Position numbers and translations under genes: made by a program | From: Chryseobacterium gleum | GTDB lineage: Bacteria; Bacteroidota; Bacteroidia; Flavobacteriales; Weeksellaceae | NCBI RefSeq assembly: GCF_900636535.1 | Contig: NZ_LR134289.1 | Location: 3,551,001-3,615,000 of the forward strand | Direction of reading: 5' to 3' | Length of the DNA: 64,000 bases | Notes under the pieces: model-generated | Databases searched by the model: none | Seen by the model: the letters and a program-made list of their open reading frames with translations, nothing else | Told to the model about the DNA's origin: nothing | Part shown: positions 1 to 8,862 of the stretch, in pieces | Position numbering within the stretch: the first letter of the stretch is position 1 | How the letters are laid out: every line of letters starts with the position of its first letter

Positions 1-856
1 GGACAAAGATACTATTCTTCATGCCAATGACATTGATGCACTTCTGCCAAATTATCTCATTTCCAGAAAAATGAATATTCCTTTGGTCTTTGACAGTCAT
101 GAAATTTTCACGGAAATGCCATCGGTTCAGAACCGGTTTTCGCAGAAATTCTGGAGAGTGCTTGAAAGAAAGCTGGTTCCTCACATGAATCTTATGATGA
201 CAGAAAGTGAAAGCTATGCTGAATGGTTTCATGAACAATATAATGTCAATCCGGTAGTGGTAAGAAATATTCCGAGAAAAATTCTTTCTGCTCCTGAAAT
301 TTCTGAAAATCATCCTAAAATTATTTTGTACCAGGGAGCGATTAATCAATCCAGAGGAATAGAAAAAATGATTTTGGCGATGCATCACATTAAAGATGCT
401 GTTCTGAAAATAGCGGGTGATGGTCCGAAAAAGAAAAATTATGAAGAACTTGTCATCAGGGAAAAACTTCAGGATAAAGTATTTTTTCTTGGCAAACTGA
501 AGCCGGAAAATCTCAGAGAGATAACCAAAACTGCTGATGTGGGGTTTAGCCTCGAAGAGAATAACGGAGTAAGCTACTATTATTCACTTCCCAATAAGGT
601 TTGTGATTATATCCAGTCGAGAGTGCCGCTTGTGATGATTAATTTCCCGGAAATGCAAAGGATAAAAAATCAGTTTGATGTAGGAGAAATTGTTCCTGAT
701 CATCAGCCTGAGACCATTGAAAAAGCGATAAATCTTGTCCTTCAGAGAGGAAGACTACATTATCAGAGTGAGCTGAATAAGGCCGCAGACGTTTTTTGCT
801 GGGAGAATGAAGAGACAAAAATCCTGCAGCTTTTTGAAAAAGCATCCCGGCAATAA
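1..856 (+). CDS. Glycosyltransferase family 4 protein, 5' end outside window
   Basis: The reading frame is open from base 2, upstream of the first in-window ATG at 71, and the residues before that ATG (HANDIDALLPNYLIS) read as normal GT4 N-terminal sequence. The gene therefore starts before the window. The C-terminal half has the GT-B pattern: YQGAINQSRGIEKMI for the start of the donor-binding domain, GDGP, then a Glu-rich loop (FSLEENNG) followed by SLPNKVCDYIQSRVPLV. This type of enzyme transfers a sugar from a nucleotide donor to a surface polysaccharide or lipid. Substrate is unknown. GT9 and GT4-like genes follow within 3 kb, which fits a surface glycan locus. Confidence 0.8.
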   Translation, partial: DKDTILHANDIDALLPNYLISRKMNIPLVFDSHEIFTEMPSVQNRFSQKFWRVLERKLVPHMNLMMTESESYAEWFHEQYNVNPVVVRNIPRKILSAPEISENHPKIILYQGAINQSRGIEKMILAMHHIKDAVLKIAGDGPKKKNYEELVIREKLQDKVFFLGKLKPENLREITKTADVGFSLEENNGVSYYYSLPNKVCDYIQSRVPLVMINFPEMQRIKNQFDVGEIVPDHQPETIEKAINLVLQRGRLHYQSELNKAADVFCWENEETKILQLFEKASRQ

Positions 857-872
857 ATTTTACAAAATTGGT

Positions 873-880
873 TATCTTTG
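873..880 (+). promoter_or_regulatory. Bacteroidota -7 promoter element for sufE
   Basis: TATCTTTG matches the Bacteroidota -7 consensus TAnnTTTG and lies 19 bases before the sufE start codon. No clear TTTG is present 19 bp upstream, so only the -7 half is supported. Confidence 0.55.
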
Positions 881-899
881 CACAAGAAATTGATTTAAA

Positions 900-1319
900 A
901 TGACCATTAAAGAAAAACAGCAGGAAATAATCGACGAATTCGCTTTTCTTGAAGACTGGGAGCAAAAGTATGAGTACATCATTGATCTTGGAAAAGAACT
1001 GAAAGGCTTACCGGAAGACAGAAAAACGGAGGAAAACCTGATTAAGGGCTGTCAGAGCAAAGTTTGGATTGATGCCGAATTCAAAGATGGGAAACTTTTC
1101 TTTAATGCAGATTCTGATGGTATTTTACCAAAAGGAATTGTCTCGCTTTTAGTAAGTATTTACAGTGGGCATTCCACTCAGGAAATCCTGGATTCTGATT
1201 TTGATTTTATTGCAGAAATAGGGTTACAGGAATTTCTTTCTCCTTCCAGAGCCAACGGACTGATGGCGATGACGAAGCAGATTAAGTTTTATGCAGTTGC
1301 TTACCAACTGAAATCATAA
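900..1319 (+). CDS. sufE: SufE family sulfur acceptor protein
   Basis: 139 residues, the normal SufE length. SufE takes persulfide sulfur from the SufS cysteine desulfurase and passes it to the SufBCD scaffold for Fe-S cluster assembly. The acceptor cysteine sits in the family motif NLIKGCQSKVW (about residue 51), and the C-terminal FLSPSRANGLMAM segment is also typical. The rest of the suf operon is not in the window. The next gene begins 2 nt after the stop, so the two are probably co-transcribed although their functions are unrelated. Confidence 0.9.
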   Translation: MTIKEKQQEIIDEFAFLEDWEQKYEYIIDLGKELKGLPEDRKTEENLIKGCQSKVWIDAEFKDGKLFFNADSDGILPKGIVSLLVSIYSGHSTQEILDSDFDFIAEIGLQEFLSPSRANGLMAMTKQIKFYAVAYQLKS

Positions 1320-1321
1320 CG

Positions 1322-2293
1322 GTGACCAGAATTTTAGCATATCGTTTTTCCGCATTCGGAGATGTGGCAATGACTGTACCTGTTTTCAGAGAATTTCTGG
1401 AGCAGAATCCAGATGTGGAAATTATTATGGTTTCCAGGAAAAATTTTGAGGCTTTGTTCGCAGGAATTCCTAATGTAACTTTTAAAGGAATTGATCTGGA
1501 TGATTACAAAGGATTTTTTGGATTGAGAAAACTCAGTAATGAACTGATCCGTGAGTTTAATCCGGACTGTATTGCTAACCTCCATGATGTAATCCGGACC
1601 AAGGTTTTAGACAGAATATACAGAAGAAAAGGGTTTAAGGTCTTCAAAATTGATAAAGGTAAGGAAGAGAAAGAGCATCTTACGGATGTCTGGAATCTGG
1701 AAAAGGTACAGCTGAAAAAAACGGTGGAACGTTATGCTGATGTTTTTCGAGATATGGGATTCAAAGTAGAGCTTTCACATCAGCTCAGACCTATTTCAAT
1801 GAATAAATCAGGGATCGGTTTTGCTCCTTTTGCCCAGCATAAGGGAAAAATGCTTCCTCTGGAAAAATCATATGAGCTGGCCAGGATTCTCGCCAGAAAA
1901 CATACTGTGTATTTCTTTGGAGGTGGTAAAAAAGAAACAGAAACTCTTGAAAGATGGGAAAGTGAGATCCCAAATACCAAAAACCTCTCCGGAAAATTAA
2001 ATCTTACTGAAGAACTTCATCAGATTTCTCAGCTTGAGCTTATGATTTCTATGGATTCCGCGAATATGCATCTTGCGAGTCTTGTAGGAACGAGATGTGT
2101 TTCTATCTGGGGAGCCACTCATCCTTATGCCGGATTTTTAGGGTTCGGGCAGAGTGAAGAAGATGTTGTTCAGGTGAAAGATCTTAGCTGCAGGCCATGT
2201 TCTGTATTTGGAGATAAGGAATGTTACAGGGGAGATTGGGCTTGTCTTGAAGAGTTTAATATCCAGAAGGTCGTGGATAGGGTTAATTTTTAA
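1322..2293 (+). CDS. Glycosyltransferase family 9 (heptosyltransferase-like)
   Basis: 323 residues with a GTG start two bases after the sufE stop. The N-terminus RILAYRFSAFGDVAMTVPV is the family 9 opening (R-x-S-x-x-GDV), and the C-terminal half carries the donor-binding signature LMISMDSANMHLASLVGTRCVSIWGATHP. Family 9 enzymes add ADP-heptose or related sugars to the lipopolysaccharide core at the inner face of the cytoplasmic membrane. A Cys-rich tail (LSCRPCSVFGDKECYRG) resembles other GT9 members. The 3' end overlaps the convergent gene by 11 nt. The sugar transferred cannot be read from sequence. Confidence 0.85.
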   Translation: MTRILAYRFSAFGDVAMTVPVFREFLEQNPDVEIIMVSRKNFEALFAGIPNVTFKGIDLDDYKGFFGLRKLSNELIREFNPDCIANLHDVIRTKVLDRIYRRKGFKVFKIDKGKEEKEHLTDVWNLEKVQLKKTVERYADVFRDMGFKVELSHQLRPISMNKSGIGFAPFAQHKGKMLPLEKSYELARILARKHTVYFFGGGKKETETLERWESEIPNTKNLSGKLNLTEELHQISQLELMISMDSANMHLASLVGTRCVSIWGATHPYAGFLGFGQSEEDVVQVKDLSCRPCSVFGDKECYRGDWACLEEFNIQKVVDRVNF

Positions 2294-3404
2294 AAATAAT
2301 CTTCACCATCGCTTCGGCTTTAGCTATATCAGAGTGGGTTCTTTCTAATGTTTTCTTTCTATTTTCGGTATCATGATACTCTTTTTCTGCTGAGGTGATA
2401 ATCTGCTGGCGGATTTCCTTCATATCGGATCCAAAAAAGCATAAACTCTTTAAAACAGGATCATCTGTAATATTTTCAGAGATAATGATAAAACGACTGT
2501 TGTAAAGTGTATTGAAAAGCTTTACTTTGGTTCCTGAGTTCTGGTAAGAAATCAGAATGTTGGCATGAGCATTTTCCAGAAGCTGGTGGAGATTCTCTGT
2601 CGTTTGGATAGGAGTGAGCGTGATATTCCCAACTGCCGAAATTTTTCTTTTGATATCTTCAGTTGCACGATCTGAGGCTATAATCAGTTTATATTGAGGC
2701 AGCGTTTTAAATAAGTCAATGGTCTCATTCAATGCTCTTTTGTTATCAGCGGTGGTAAGATCACCGTGAAAAAGAAAATACTTTCCTTTTGTATCCAATA
2801 CCTTTACTGATGTATTACCGTGAAAAATGTGAACAAGCTGCGCATTCTCCGAACAGGTTTTTACTTCCTGATATTCTTTCTCCGAAAGGCAGAATACGGT
2901 TTCAAATTGCTTTAAAAGTTTTTTCTGATATCCGGAATACTTTAAAGATTCAATTTTATAAATGATCTTTTTAAAAATGTTTTTTTCAGATAATGAGAGG
3001 CCTTTATAATACTCAGATTCATTGTTATGATAGCGGAGATAGAGCTTCTGGTCATTATTTCTCAAAAACCTTATAATATCTGTTGTCTGCAAGCCTTCGA
3101 ACAAGATCGGTGCTTTATTCTTTTCTAAATTTTTAAGAAGGATATCAGAGTTTCTTATGGCTGCAGCAAAAGGAACTGGCGAGAAATAAAGCAAAGGATT
3201 CTTTTTCTTCCGGTAAAAAAATACATTTTCCGTAATATCTTTAATTTCTGTATCAATTATTGAAGGAACCTGGTCTGTAAAACAGTGCAAATGGATTTTT
3301 ATTCCCAGATCAGATAAAGCCTTGATTTTATAATATACATCAATGATTCCACCATAAGAAGGAGGGTAGGGATAATTGAATGATATAATATGGAGTTCCT
3401 TCAC
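2283..3404 (-). CDS. Glycosyltransferase, GT4-like
   Basis: 373 residues. The opening HIISFNYPYPPSYGGIIDVYYK is the glycine-rich acceptor-domain start of GT4-type enzymes, with LLENAHANILISYQNSGTKVKLFNTLYNS in the place of the donor-binding E-x7-E region. The canonical glutamates are not clear, so it is a divergent member. It converges on the GT9 gene with an 11-nt overlap at the stop codons. Probably acts in the same surface glycan pathway as its neighbours; specificity unknown. Confidence 0.7.
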   Translation of the reverse strand: MKELHIISFNYPYPPSYGGIIDVYYKIKALSDLGIKIHLHCFTDQVPSIIDTEIKDITENVFFYRKKKNPLLYFSPVPFAAAIRNSDILLKNLEKNKAPILFEGLQTTDIIRFLRNNDQKLYLRYHNNESEYYKGLSLSEKNIFKKIIYKIESLKYSGYQKKLLKQFETVFCLSEKEYQEVKTCSENAQLVHIFHGNTSVKVLDTKGKYFLFHGDLTTADNKRALNETIDLFKTLPQYKLIIASDRATEDIKRKISAVGNITLTPIQTTENLHQLLENAHANILISYQNSGTKVKLFNTLYNSRFIIISENITDDPVLKSLCFFGSDMKEIRQQIITSAEKEYHDTENRKKTLERTHSDIAKAEAMVKIIFKN

Positions 3405-3481
3405 GTTTAATTAATCCGATGCAGACAAAGGTAAATAAATATCAGGAAAAGTAGAAAGGAAGGTTTAATCAGGTTAAAAAT

Positions 3482-3514
3482 AAAAAAATCTCCCAGAAAT
3501 CTGAGAGATTTTTT
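3482..3514 (-). terminator. Rho-independent terminator of the tRNA-Val pair
   Basis: AATCTC...GAGATT arms close a hairpin directly after the second tRNA. On the minus strand the stem runs into a T-run (the A-run at 3482-3488 on the plus strand). Confidence 0.75.
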
Positions 3515-3515
3515 G

Positions 3516-3590
3516 TGGGTCCTGAGGGATTCGAACCCCCGACCCTCTGGGTGTAAACCAGATGCTCTGAACCAACTGAGCTAAGAACCC
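3516..3590 (-). tRNA. tRNA-Val (anticodon UAC), second of tandem pair
   Basis: A 75-nt cloverleaf folds by eye: acceptor arms GGGTTCT/AGGACCC, D-stem GCTC/GAGC, anticodon stem TCTGG/CCAGA with loop TTTACAC (anticodon TAC), T-arm with TTCGAAT, discriminator A. CCA is not encoded. The sequence is identical to the copy at 3624-3698; the 33-nt spacer differs. It decodes GUA and, with wobble modification, other GUN valine codons. Confidence 0.95.
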
Positions 3591-3623
3591 GAATTTTTTT
3601 GAAAGGTTTCGTTTCCTTTTCTG

Positions 3624-3698
3624 TGGGTCCTGAGGGATTCGAACCCCCGACCCTCTGGGTGTAAACCAGATGCTCTGAACCAACTGAGCTAAGAACCC
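3624..3698 (-). tRNA. tRNA-Val (anticodon UAC), first of tandem pair
   Basis: Same 75-nt sequence and fold as the copy at 3516-3590, including anticodon loop TTTACAC. It is nearest to the promoter at 3729-3759, so both tRNAs are processed from one short transcript that ends in the hairpin at 3482-3514. A 33-nt spacer separates the copies. Confidence 0.95.
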
Positions 3699-3728
3699 TC
3701 TAGACTTGTTCTCTTGTTTAGAGTGGTG

Positions 3729-3759
3729 CAAATATACGACTTATTCTTTAATCTCCAAA
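3729..3759 (-). promoter_or_regulatory. tRNA operon promoter, TTTG-N19-TATATTTG
   Basis: On the minus strand TTTG (3759-3756) is followed by exactly 19 nt and TATATTTG (3736-3729). This is a full match to the Bacteroidota sigma-A consensus TTTG-N19-TAnnTTTG. It lies about 30 nt before the first tRNA and overlaps the last codons of folC, so the tRNAs have their own promoter. Confidence 0.8.
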
Positions 3760-4985
3760 TTTTTTTCTAAAAAATCTCCCACTACAAAGTTGCTTCCGCC
3801 GATAAAAATCATTTCTTCATTTGTACATCGTTCTTTTGCAGATAGATACGCCTCCTGTACAGAATCGAAAATTTTATAAAAAATTTTCGCCTCCTGAAGA
3901 AGGTTTTCATAATCTTCGGGGTGTCTTCCCCTGTTGATGGATGGTTTTGCGAAATAGAATTCAGAATTTTCAGGAAGTAATTTCATCACGTCATCTATTT
4001 TTTTATCATTTACAAACCCCAAAATGACATGCTTGTGACGGTCAATCGAATTTAATTGTGAAAAAACATACTCCAGACCTGCCTGATTATGACCTGTGTC
4101 GCAAATGGTAAGCGGGTGTTTTGAGAACTCAAACCAGCGGCCGATAAATCCTGTATTCTGATGAACGTGAAGTAGACCGTTTTCAAGATCTCCATCAGAA
4201 ATATGTACTCCAAGTTTTCTTAATTCTTCTACAGCGGCTATCACTACTCTGATGTTTTTTTTCTGATAGTCTCCTTTCAGGTCAGATTCCAGATCTGTAT
4301 TAATAAGAGTAGCATCTATCAAAGGGGCATTTTCCTTCGCAGCTTTCTCTTTGATGATATTTTGAACAGTTTCATTCTCGTCACCTGAAATAATGGGAAT
4401 ATTATGTTTGATAATCCCGGCTTTCTCCGTTGCAATTTCTTCAATGGTATCCCCGAGGATATTCTGATGATCCAGCTGTACATTCGTAATAGCCGAAATC
4501 AAGGGGTTAATAATATTGGTAGAATCCAGTCTTCCTCCCAATCCGACTTCAATAATGGCAAAATCTACTTGCTGCCGGTAAAAATATTCAAAAGCCATGA
4601 TAGTAGTGAACTCAAAAAAAGAAGGACGGATATCTTCAGGAAGTTGTTTTAGTTTCTGAATAAAATCAAAGACAAATTCTTTATCACAATTTTTTCCGTT
4701 GACTTTAATACGCTCTGTAAAATCGATCAGGTGGGGAGAATTGTATAATCCTGTTTTGTAACCGGCTTCCTGAAGGACAGATGCCAGCATATTGCTTGAA
4801 GAACCCTTACCATTGGTGCCTCCGATATGAATACACTTTATTTTCTCCTGGGGATTTCCAAAGAAAGCACAAAGCTTTGTAATATTATCAAGTCCGGGTT
4901 TATAAGCCTTCTGCCCATCTATCTGATAGTTGGGCATCTGTACGAAAAGCCAGTCGATAGCTTCCTGATATTGTTCATTTGTCAT
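3741..4985 (-). CDS. folC: Bifunctional folylpolyglutamate/dihydrofolate synthase
   Basis: 414 residues, typical for FolC of the Mur ligase superfamily. It adds glutamate to dihydropteroate and then to reduced folates with ATP. The P-loop is GGTNGKGSSS near residue 55, followed by the family segment GLYNSPHLIDFTERIKVNG. The central IEVGLGGRLDSTN and AGIIKHNIP stretches and the C-terminal CDTGHNQAGLEYV (the D-x-AHN site with Gly in place of the first Ala) are all recognisable. It reads towards the tRNA genes and its 3' end contains their promoter. Confidence 0.93.
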   Translation of the reverse strand: MTNEQYQEAIDWLFVQMPNYQIDGQKAYKPGLDNITKLCAFFGNPQEKIKCIHIGGTNGKGSSSNMLASVLQEAGYKTGLYNSPHLIDFTERIKVNGKNCDKEFVFDFIQKLKQLPEDIRPSFFEFTTIMAFEYFYRQQVDFAIIEVGLGGRLDSTNIINPLISAITNVQLDHQNILGDTIEEIATEKAGIIKHNIPIISGDENETVQNIIKEKAAKENAPLIDATLINTDLESDLKGDYQKKNIRVVIAAVEELRKLGVHISDGDLENGLLHVHQNTGFIGRWFEFSKHPLTICDTGHNQAGLEYVFSQLNSIDRHKHVILGFVNDKKIDDVMKLLPENSEFYFAKPSINRGRHPEDYENLLQEAKIFYKIFDSVQEAYLSAKERCTNEEMIFIGGSNFVVGDFLEKNLEIKE

Positions 4986-5168
4986 GGTGCAAAATTCCCA
5001 AAAGTTTTTTTAAAATAAAATATAATTTTTCAATCTGTAACTTTTTTATATTTAATTCGTCTAATATTGAAAAATCTTAATATGAAATCGCTGTGATTTA
5101 TAGGTTACAGTACTGAATGAACATGACACGATTGCATATGCCATTAAAAAACAAATAAACATATACAT

Positions 5169-6491
5169 ATGAAAAAAGTTTGGATCATCGTTTTTGGATT
5201 AGGTTATCTGGGGGTAAGCGCCCAGAAGAAATGGTCCTTAAAAGAATGTGTAAGCTATGCAGTGGAGCATAATCTTCAGGTTATCCAAAATCAGTATAAC
5301 AAACAAAATCAGGAATATAATCTTAAAGCTGCCCAAAAAGAATATTTGCCTTCTGTATCGGCAAGTATGACAAATGGGGTGAGTTTCGGACAAGGATCCT
5401 TAGGTGCCGGAAGCTTTAGAAACGATAGATTCAATAACAGTGTTGGTCTGGGGGCCGATATTTTGCTCTATAATAACGGAAGATTAGAGAAGAATATCAG
5501 AAAAGCCCAGTTTGATGTAGAAGCAAGTCAGTATGATATTGAAACCATTAAAAATGATATTTCCCTTCAGATTGCTCAACAATATCTGACCGCCTTGCTG
5601 AATAAGGAGATCGTTAAAATCTCTCAGAGTGCTGTGGACAATGCTCAGAAACAGTTTGACAGAGCTAAAATCACAACTCAGGTTGGAACCACCGCACAAA
5701 CGGTTTTAGCAGAGGCTGAAGCAGCGCTGGCTAGAGAAAAGCAAAATCTTAAAACAGCAGAAGTAAACGTTGGACGTGCCTTGTTTGCTATCGCTCAGCT
5801 TTTACAACTGTCAGATTATAAGGGTTTTGACGTGGAAGATGTAAATGTTCCGGATAAGCTTGATTTACAGCTTAATTCCGTGGATGAAGTACTTACAACA
5901 GCGTATGAGATACAACCTCAGATTAAAGCAGCAGAAAGCAGAATAAGATCTGCCGAAGCACAAACGGAGGTAACCAAAACAGCATTTTGGCCTACATTAA
6001 CAGCCAGCGCAGGTCTCAATACTTTCTATAACAGACAATTTGATCCTATCCCAGGTACAATACAGGGAACTTTTTTTGAACAATATAAAGATCAGTTCGG
6101 ACAAAATGTGGGGCTGTCGCTTAATATTCCAATCTTTAATAAAGGAAAAACAAAATTACAGGTAGAACAGTCTAAAATAAACGAAAGCATTGCCAAAAAT
6201 GCGTTGGAGCAGCAGAAGCAGACAGTAAGACAGAATGTACAGAAAGCTCAGTTTGATGCTGATGCCAATTATGAAACCTATCTGGCGGCGGTAGAAGCTG
6301 AAAAAAGCTCCAAACTGGCTCTTGATTTTGCCGATAAAAGCTACGCTGCCGGAAGAACAACCATCTATGACGTAAACGTGGCGAGAAATAATTATGCAAA
6401 TGCACAGGGATCAGTAGCGCAGGCAAAATATAATTACCTTTTTAGTCTTAAACTATTGAATTTCTATGCAGGAATTCCATTAAGTTTGTAA
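5169..6491 (+). CDS. TolC family outer membrane efflux channel
   Basis: 440 residues with a signal peptide ending near SAQ (MKKVWIIVFGLGYLGVSAQ). It shows the two-repeat TolC/OEP pattern of long amphipathic helices rich in A, Q, E and K, the WSLKECVSYAVEHN start common to Bacteroidota members, and the C-terminal SYAAGRTTIYDVNVARNNYANAQ helix. These trimers form the outer membrane exit duct for tripartite pumps or type I systems. No membrane fusion protein or inner membrane pump is adjacent, so its partner is unknown. The 183-nt upstream gap has no other gene. The next gene starts 2 nt after the stop. Confidence 0.88.
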   Translation: MKKVWIIVFGLGYLGVSAQKKWSLKECVSYAVEHNLQVIQNQYNKQNQEYNLKAAQKEYLPSVSASMTNGVSFGQGSLGAGSFRNDRFNNSVGLGADILLYNNGRLEKNIRKAQFDVEASQYDIETIKNDISLQIAQQYLTALLNKEIVKISQSAVDNAQKQFDRAKITTQVGTTAQTVLAEAEAALAREKQNLKTAEVNVGRALFAIAQLLQLSDYKGFDVEDVNVPDKLDLQLNSVDEVLTTAYEIQPQIKAAESRIRSAEAQTEVTKTAFWPTLTASAGLNTFYNRQFDPIPGTIQGTFFEQYKDQFGQNVGLSLNIPIFNKGKTKLQVEQSKINESIAKNALEQQKQTVRQNVQKAQFDADANYETYLAAVEAEKSSKLALDFADKSYAAGRTTIYDVNVARNNYANAQGSVAQAKYNYLFSLKLLNFYAGIPLSL

Positions 6492-6492
6492 A

Positions 6493-7083
6493 ATGCCGAT
6501 TCAATCTTTAGAAAAATACTTACCTCAAAATACACTTAAATATTTAAAAATCTGGTTTTCAGATTATTATATACATATAAAAGTTACAAGAAACAGGAAT
6601 TCGAAACTGGGAGATTACAGAAAACTTCCGGACAATTCACATGAAATTACGGTAAATTCTACACTTACTCCACAACTTTTTTTCTTTGTGCTGACTCATG
6701 AGCTGGCCCATCTTATTGCGTTTGAAAAATACGGCAGAAGAATCTCTCCTCACGGAAATGAGTGGAAGGAAACCTTCAGAAACATGCTCTTGGAAAGCCT
6801 TGAAATTTATGATGAAGAACTAAAGCCCATTATCATCAAATTTTCAAAATCGCCCAAAGCAAATTTCATGGCCAGCCCCGATCTGGTAAGATATTTCCAT
6901 ACTGAAAAACAAGATGATACCCTTCAGTTTATCGAGGAACTTAAAAAGGGAGAATTTTTTATCTATCGCAACGAAAAGTATTTATTGGAAGGTCTGGTTA
7001 AAAAAAACTATCTTTGTAAGAACCTGGCTACTGGAAGGAAGTATTCTTTCAAGCCTTTAGCGAGGGTAGAAAAATGTAGCTAA
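6493..7083 (+). CDS. SprT-like zinc metallopeptidase domain protein
   Basis: 196 residues. LTHELAHLIAFEKYGRRISPHGNEWK holds the HExxH zinc site and the downstream H-G-x-x-W pattern of the SprT-like (WSS/SprT) family. A possible zinc ribbon at the C-terminus is degenerate: only YLCKN and EKCS supply cysteines. Eukaryotic Spartan proteins of this family cut DNA-protein crosslinks; the bacterial role is less clear. It lies 2 nt after the TolC-like gene and 2 nt before the mannose-1-phosphate guanylyltransferase gene, so the three probably share a transcript. Confidence 0.8.
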   Translation: MPIQSLEKYLPQNTLKYLKIWFSDYYIHIKVTRNRNSKLGDYRKLPDNSHEITVNSTLTPQLFFFVLTHELAHLIAFEKYGRRISPHGNEWKETFRNMLLESLEIYDEELKPIIIKFSKSPKANFMASPDLVRYFHTEKQDDTLQFIEELKKGEFFIYRNEKYLLEGLVKKNYLCKNLATGRKYSFKPLARVEKCS

Positions 7084-7085
7084 GA

Positions 7086-8168
7086 ATGTTAAAATCAGAT
7101 AGATATTGCGTGATAATGGCAGGAGGAATCGGGAGCCGGTTCTGGCCGATGAGTACGCAAAAATTTCCAAAACAATTTCAGGATATTTTAGGAACCGGGC
7201 GCACAATGATTCAGCAGACTTATGACAGAATCAGTAAGGTAATTCCTAAAGAACAGATATTCGTAATTACGAATAAAGAGTATGTTTCTGTTTCCCATCA
7301 GCAGCTTCCGGAGATTCCCGAAGAAAACATTGTGGGTGAGCCGCTTATGAAGAATACAGCGGCCTGCAACCTGTATATGGCTAATAAAATCGCTGAGATC
7401 AATCCGGATGCAACGATGATTGTATTGCCGGCGGATCATTTGATCCTTAAAGAAGATGTGTTTCTGGAGAAAGTGGAGCTGGCGTTCGAGCTGGCATCAA
7501 AAAATGATTATCTGGTAACATTGGGTATAACTCCGACAAGACCTGATACTGGCTATGGTTACATTCAGTTTGTAGAAAAAAAAGGTTCTGAATACTTTAA
7601 GGTAAAAACATTCACAGAAAAACCTATCCTTGAAATTGCCCAAAGCTTTCTGGAAAGTGGTGATTTCCTTTGGAATGCAGGGATTTTTGTATGGAATGTG
7701 AAAAGTATTCACCATGCCTTTGATCTTTATCTTCCTGAAATGATGCAACATTTTATGGCATGTGAGTATAATTCAGAGAAAGAAAACAGCTGTATTGAAA
7801 CCATTTATCCAAAAGTTCAGAAAATTTCTATTGATAACGGGATCCTTGAAAAAGCAAAAAATGTATATGTTATTCCATCAGATTTAGGATGGAGTGATCT
7901 AGGTACATGGACATCCGTATATGAAAATACAGAAAAAGATAAAGACGGAAACGCTGTAAAGCTGAAACACTTACTCTCTTATAATTCAAAAGGGAATATC
8001 ATCCGCTTAAAGAATAATAACAAAGCCGTAATTATTGACGGGCTTGAAAATTACATTGTTGTTGATACAGATAAAGCACTTCTTATCTGCCCGAGAGACA
8101 ATGACCAGCTTATTAAAGATTATGTTCTTGATTTAAAAAACTTTAAGAAAGGCGAGAAGTTCATGTAA
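7086..8168 (+). CDS. manC: Mannose-1-phosphate guanylyltransferase
   Basis: 360 residues, the single-domain form without the isomerase part. It makes GDP-mannose from mannose-1-phosphate and GTP for surface polysaccharides. Nucleotidyltransferase motif MAGGIGSRFWPMSTQKFPKQF is at residues 12-31, LPADHLI near 120, FTEKP near 180, and GWSDLGTW near 270. It follows the SprT-like gene by 2 nt. The product would feed glycosyltransferases like those at the start of the window. Confidence 0.92.
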   Translation: MLKSDRYCVIMAGGIGSRFWPMSTQKFPKQFQDILGTGRTMIQQTYDRISKVIPKEQIFVITNKEYVSVSHQQLPEIPEENIVGEPLMKNTAACNLYMANKIAEINPDATMIVLPADHLILKEDVFLEKVELAFELASKNDYLVTLGITPTRPDTGYGYIQFVEKKGSEYFKVKTFTEKPILEIAQSFLESGDFLWNAGIFVWNVKSIHHAFDLYLPEMMQHFMACEYNSEKENSCIETIYPKVQKISIDNGILEKAKNVYVIPSDLGWSDLGTWTSVYENTEKDKDGNAVKLKHLLSYNSKGNIIRLKNNNKAVIIDGLENYIVVDTDKALLICPRDNDQLIKDYVLDLKNFKKGEKFM

Positions 8169-8199
8169 TATTTGGTATATTTCTGGTGATTTTTAAATT

Positions 8200-8862
8200 A
8201 TGATTAAAACTGCAACCCGATTTACAATTCTTACATTCCTGCTTTTGGGAATCTCAACATATGCTCAGGAGAAAAAGAAATTTTCGAGCATTCCTGCTAT
8301 TTTACAGCAGATCATCCCGGGCAGCAGGGTAGATTCCTGGGTGCTGGTATACAACAGCTATGGGAAAGGAGAGGAAATAAAGACTTCGGGTAAGGTAAAT
8401 TATACTCCTCAGTTCTCAGGATTCAATCTTTTTCCCAGCGAAGACAGTTTTTATTATATTGCCTATTCAGAAGGCGGTAAAGTAAGCTATGTTACTGATG
8501 CCGAAGGACTAAAAAAGTTTGTAGACAGAATTGATAATGCCCAGGAGGCAGCAATTATATTAGCTGCAGACGGATACATGGTAGATGAAGAGTTCAAGGA
8601 TCTTGCTGGTAATTACCATGAAGATCAGTCGAATTACTATCTTGATCTTGGAAAGCTAACCTCAAAGGAATGTCCTTATCAGAAAACACATTATACCGTA
8701 ACGGTAAGTAAATCTACAGGTGCTGTAAGCAATGTAAAAGATAATGGAACCTATATTGAGCTTTACAATAAGAAATGTGCTAATAACCCGAGACTTTTAA
8801 AAATCGAAAAAAAAGAAGAACCAAAGAAAGATGAGCCCAAAAAAACATCCAAGCGCAGATAA
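8200..8862 (+). CDS. Secreted protein of unknown function
   Basis: 220 residues with a clear signal peptide ending near TYAQ, so it is exported to the periplasm or outer membrane. I do not recognise a domain. The body is mixed strand and helix, has three cysteines (KECPYQ, KKCANN) and ends in a Lys/Glu/Pro-rich tail (KKEEPKKDEPKKTSKRR). The next gene starts inside this tail with a 32-nt overlap in another frame. Confidence 0.7.
   Translation: MIKTATRFTILTFLLLGISTYAQEKKKFSSIPAILQQIIPGSRVDSWVLVYNSYGKGEEIKTSGKVNYTPQFSGFNLFPSEDSFYYIAYSEGGKVSYVTDAEGLKKFVDRIDNAQEAAIILAADGYMVDEEFKDLAGNYHEDQSNYYLDLGKLTSKECPYQKTHYTVTVSKSTGAVSNVKDNGTYIELYNKKCANNPRLLKIEKKEEPKKDEPKKTSKRR

Noticed and set aside
3474..3731. 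ORF of 85 codons with an internal duplicated segment
   Set aside because: It is a reading of the two identical tRNA-Val genes, which explains the repeated peptide; not a protein gene.
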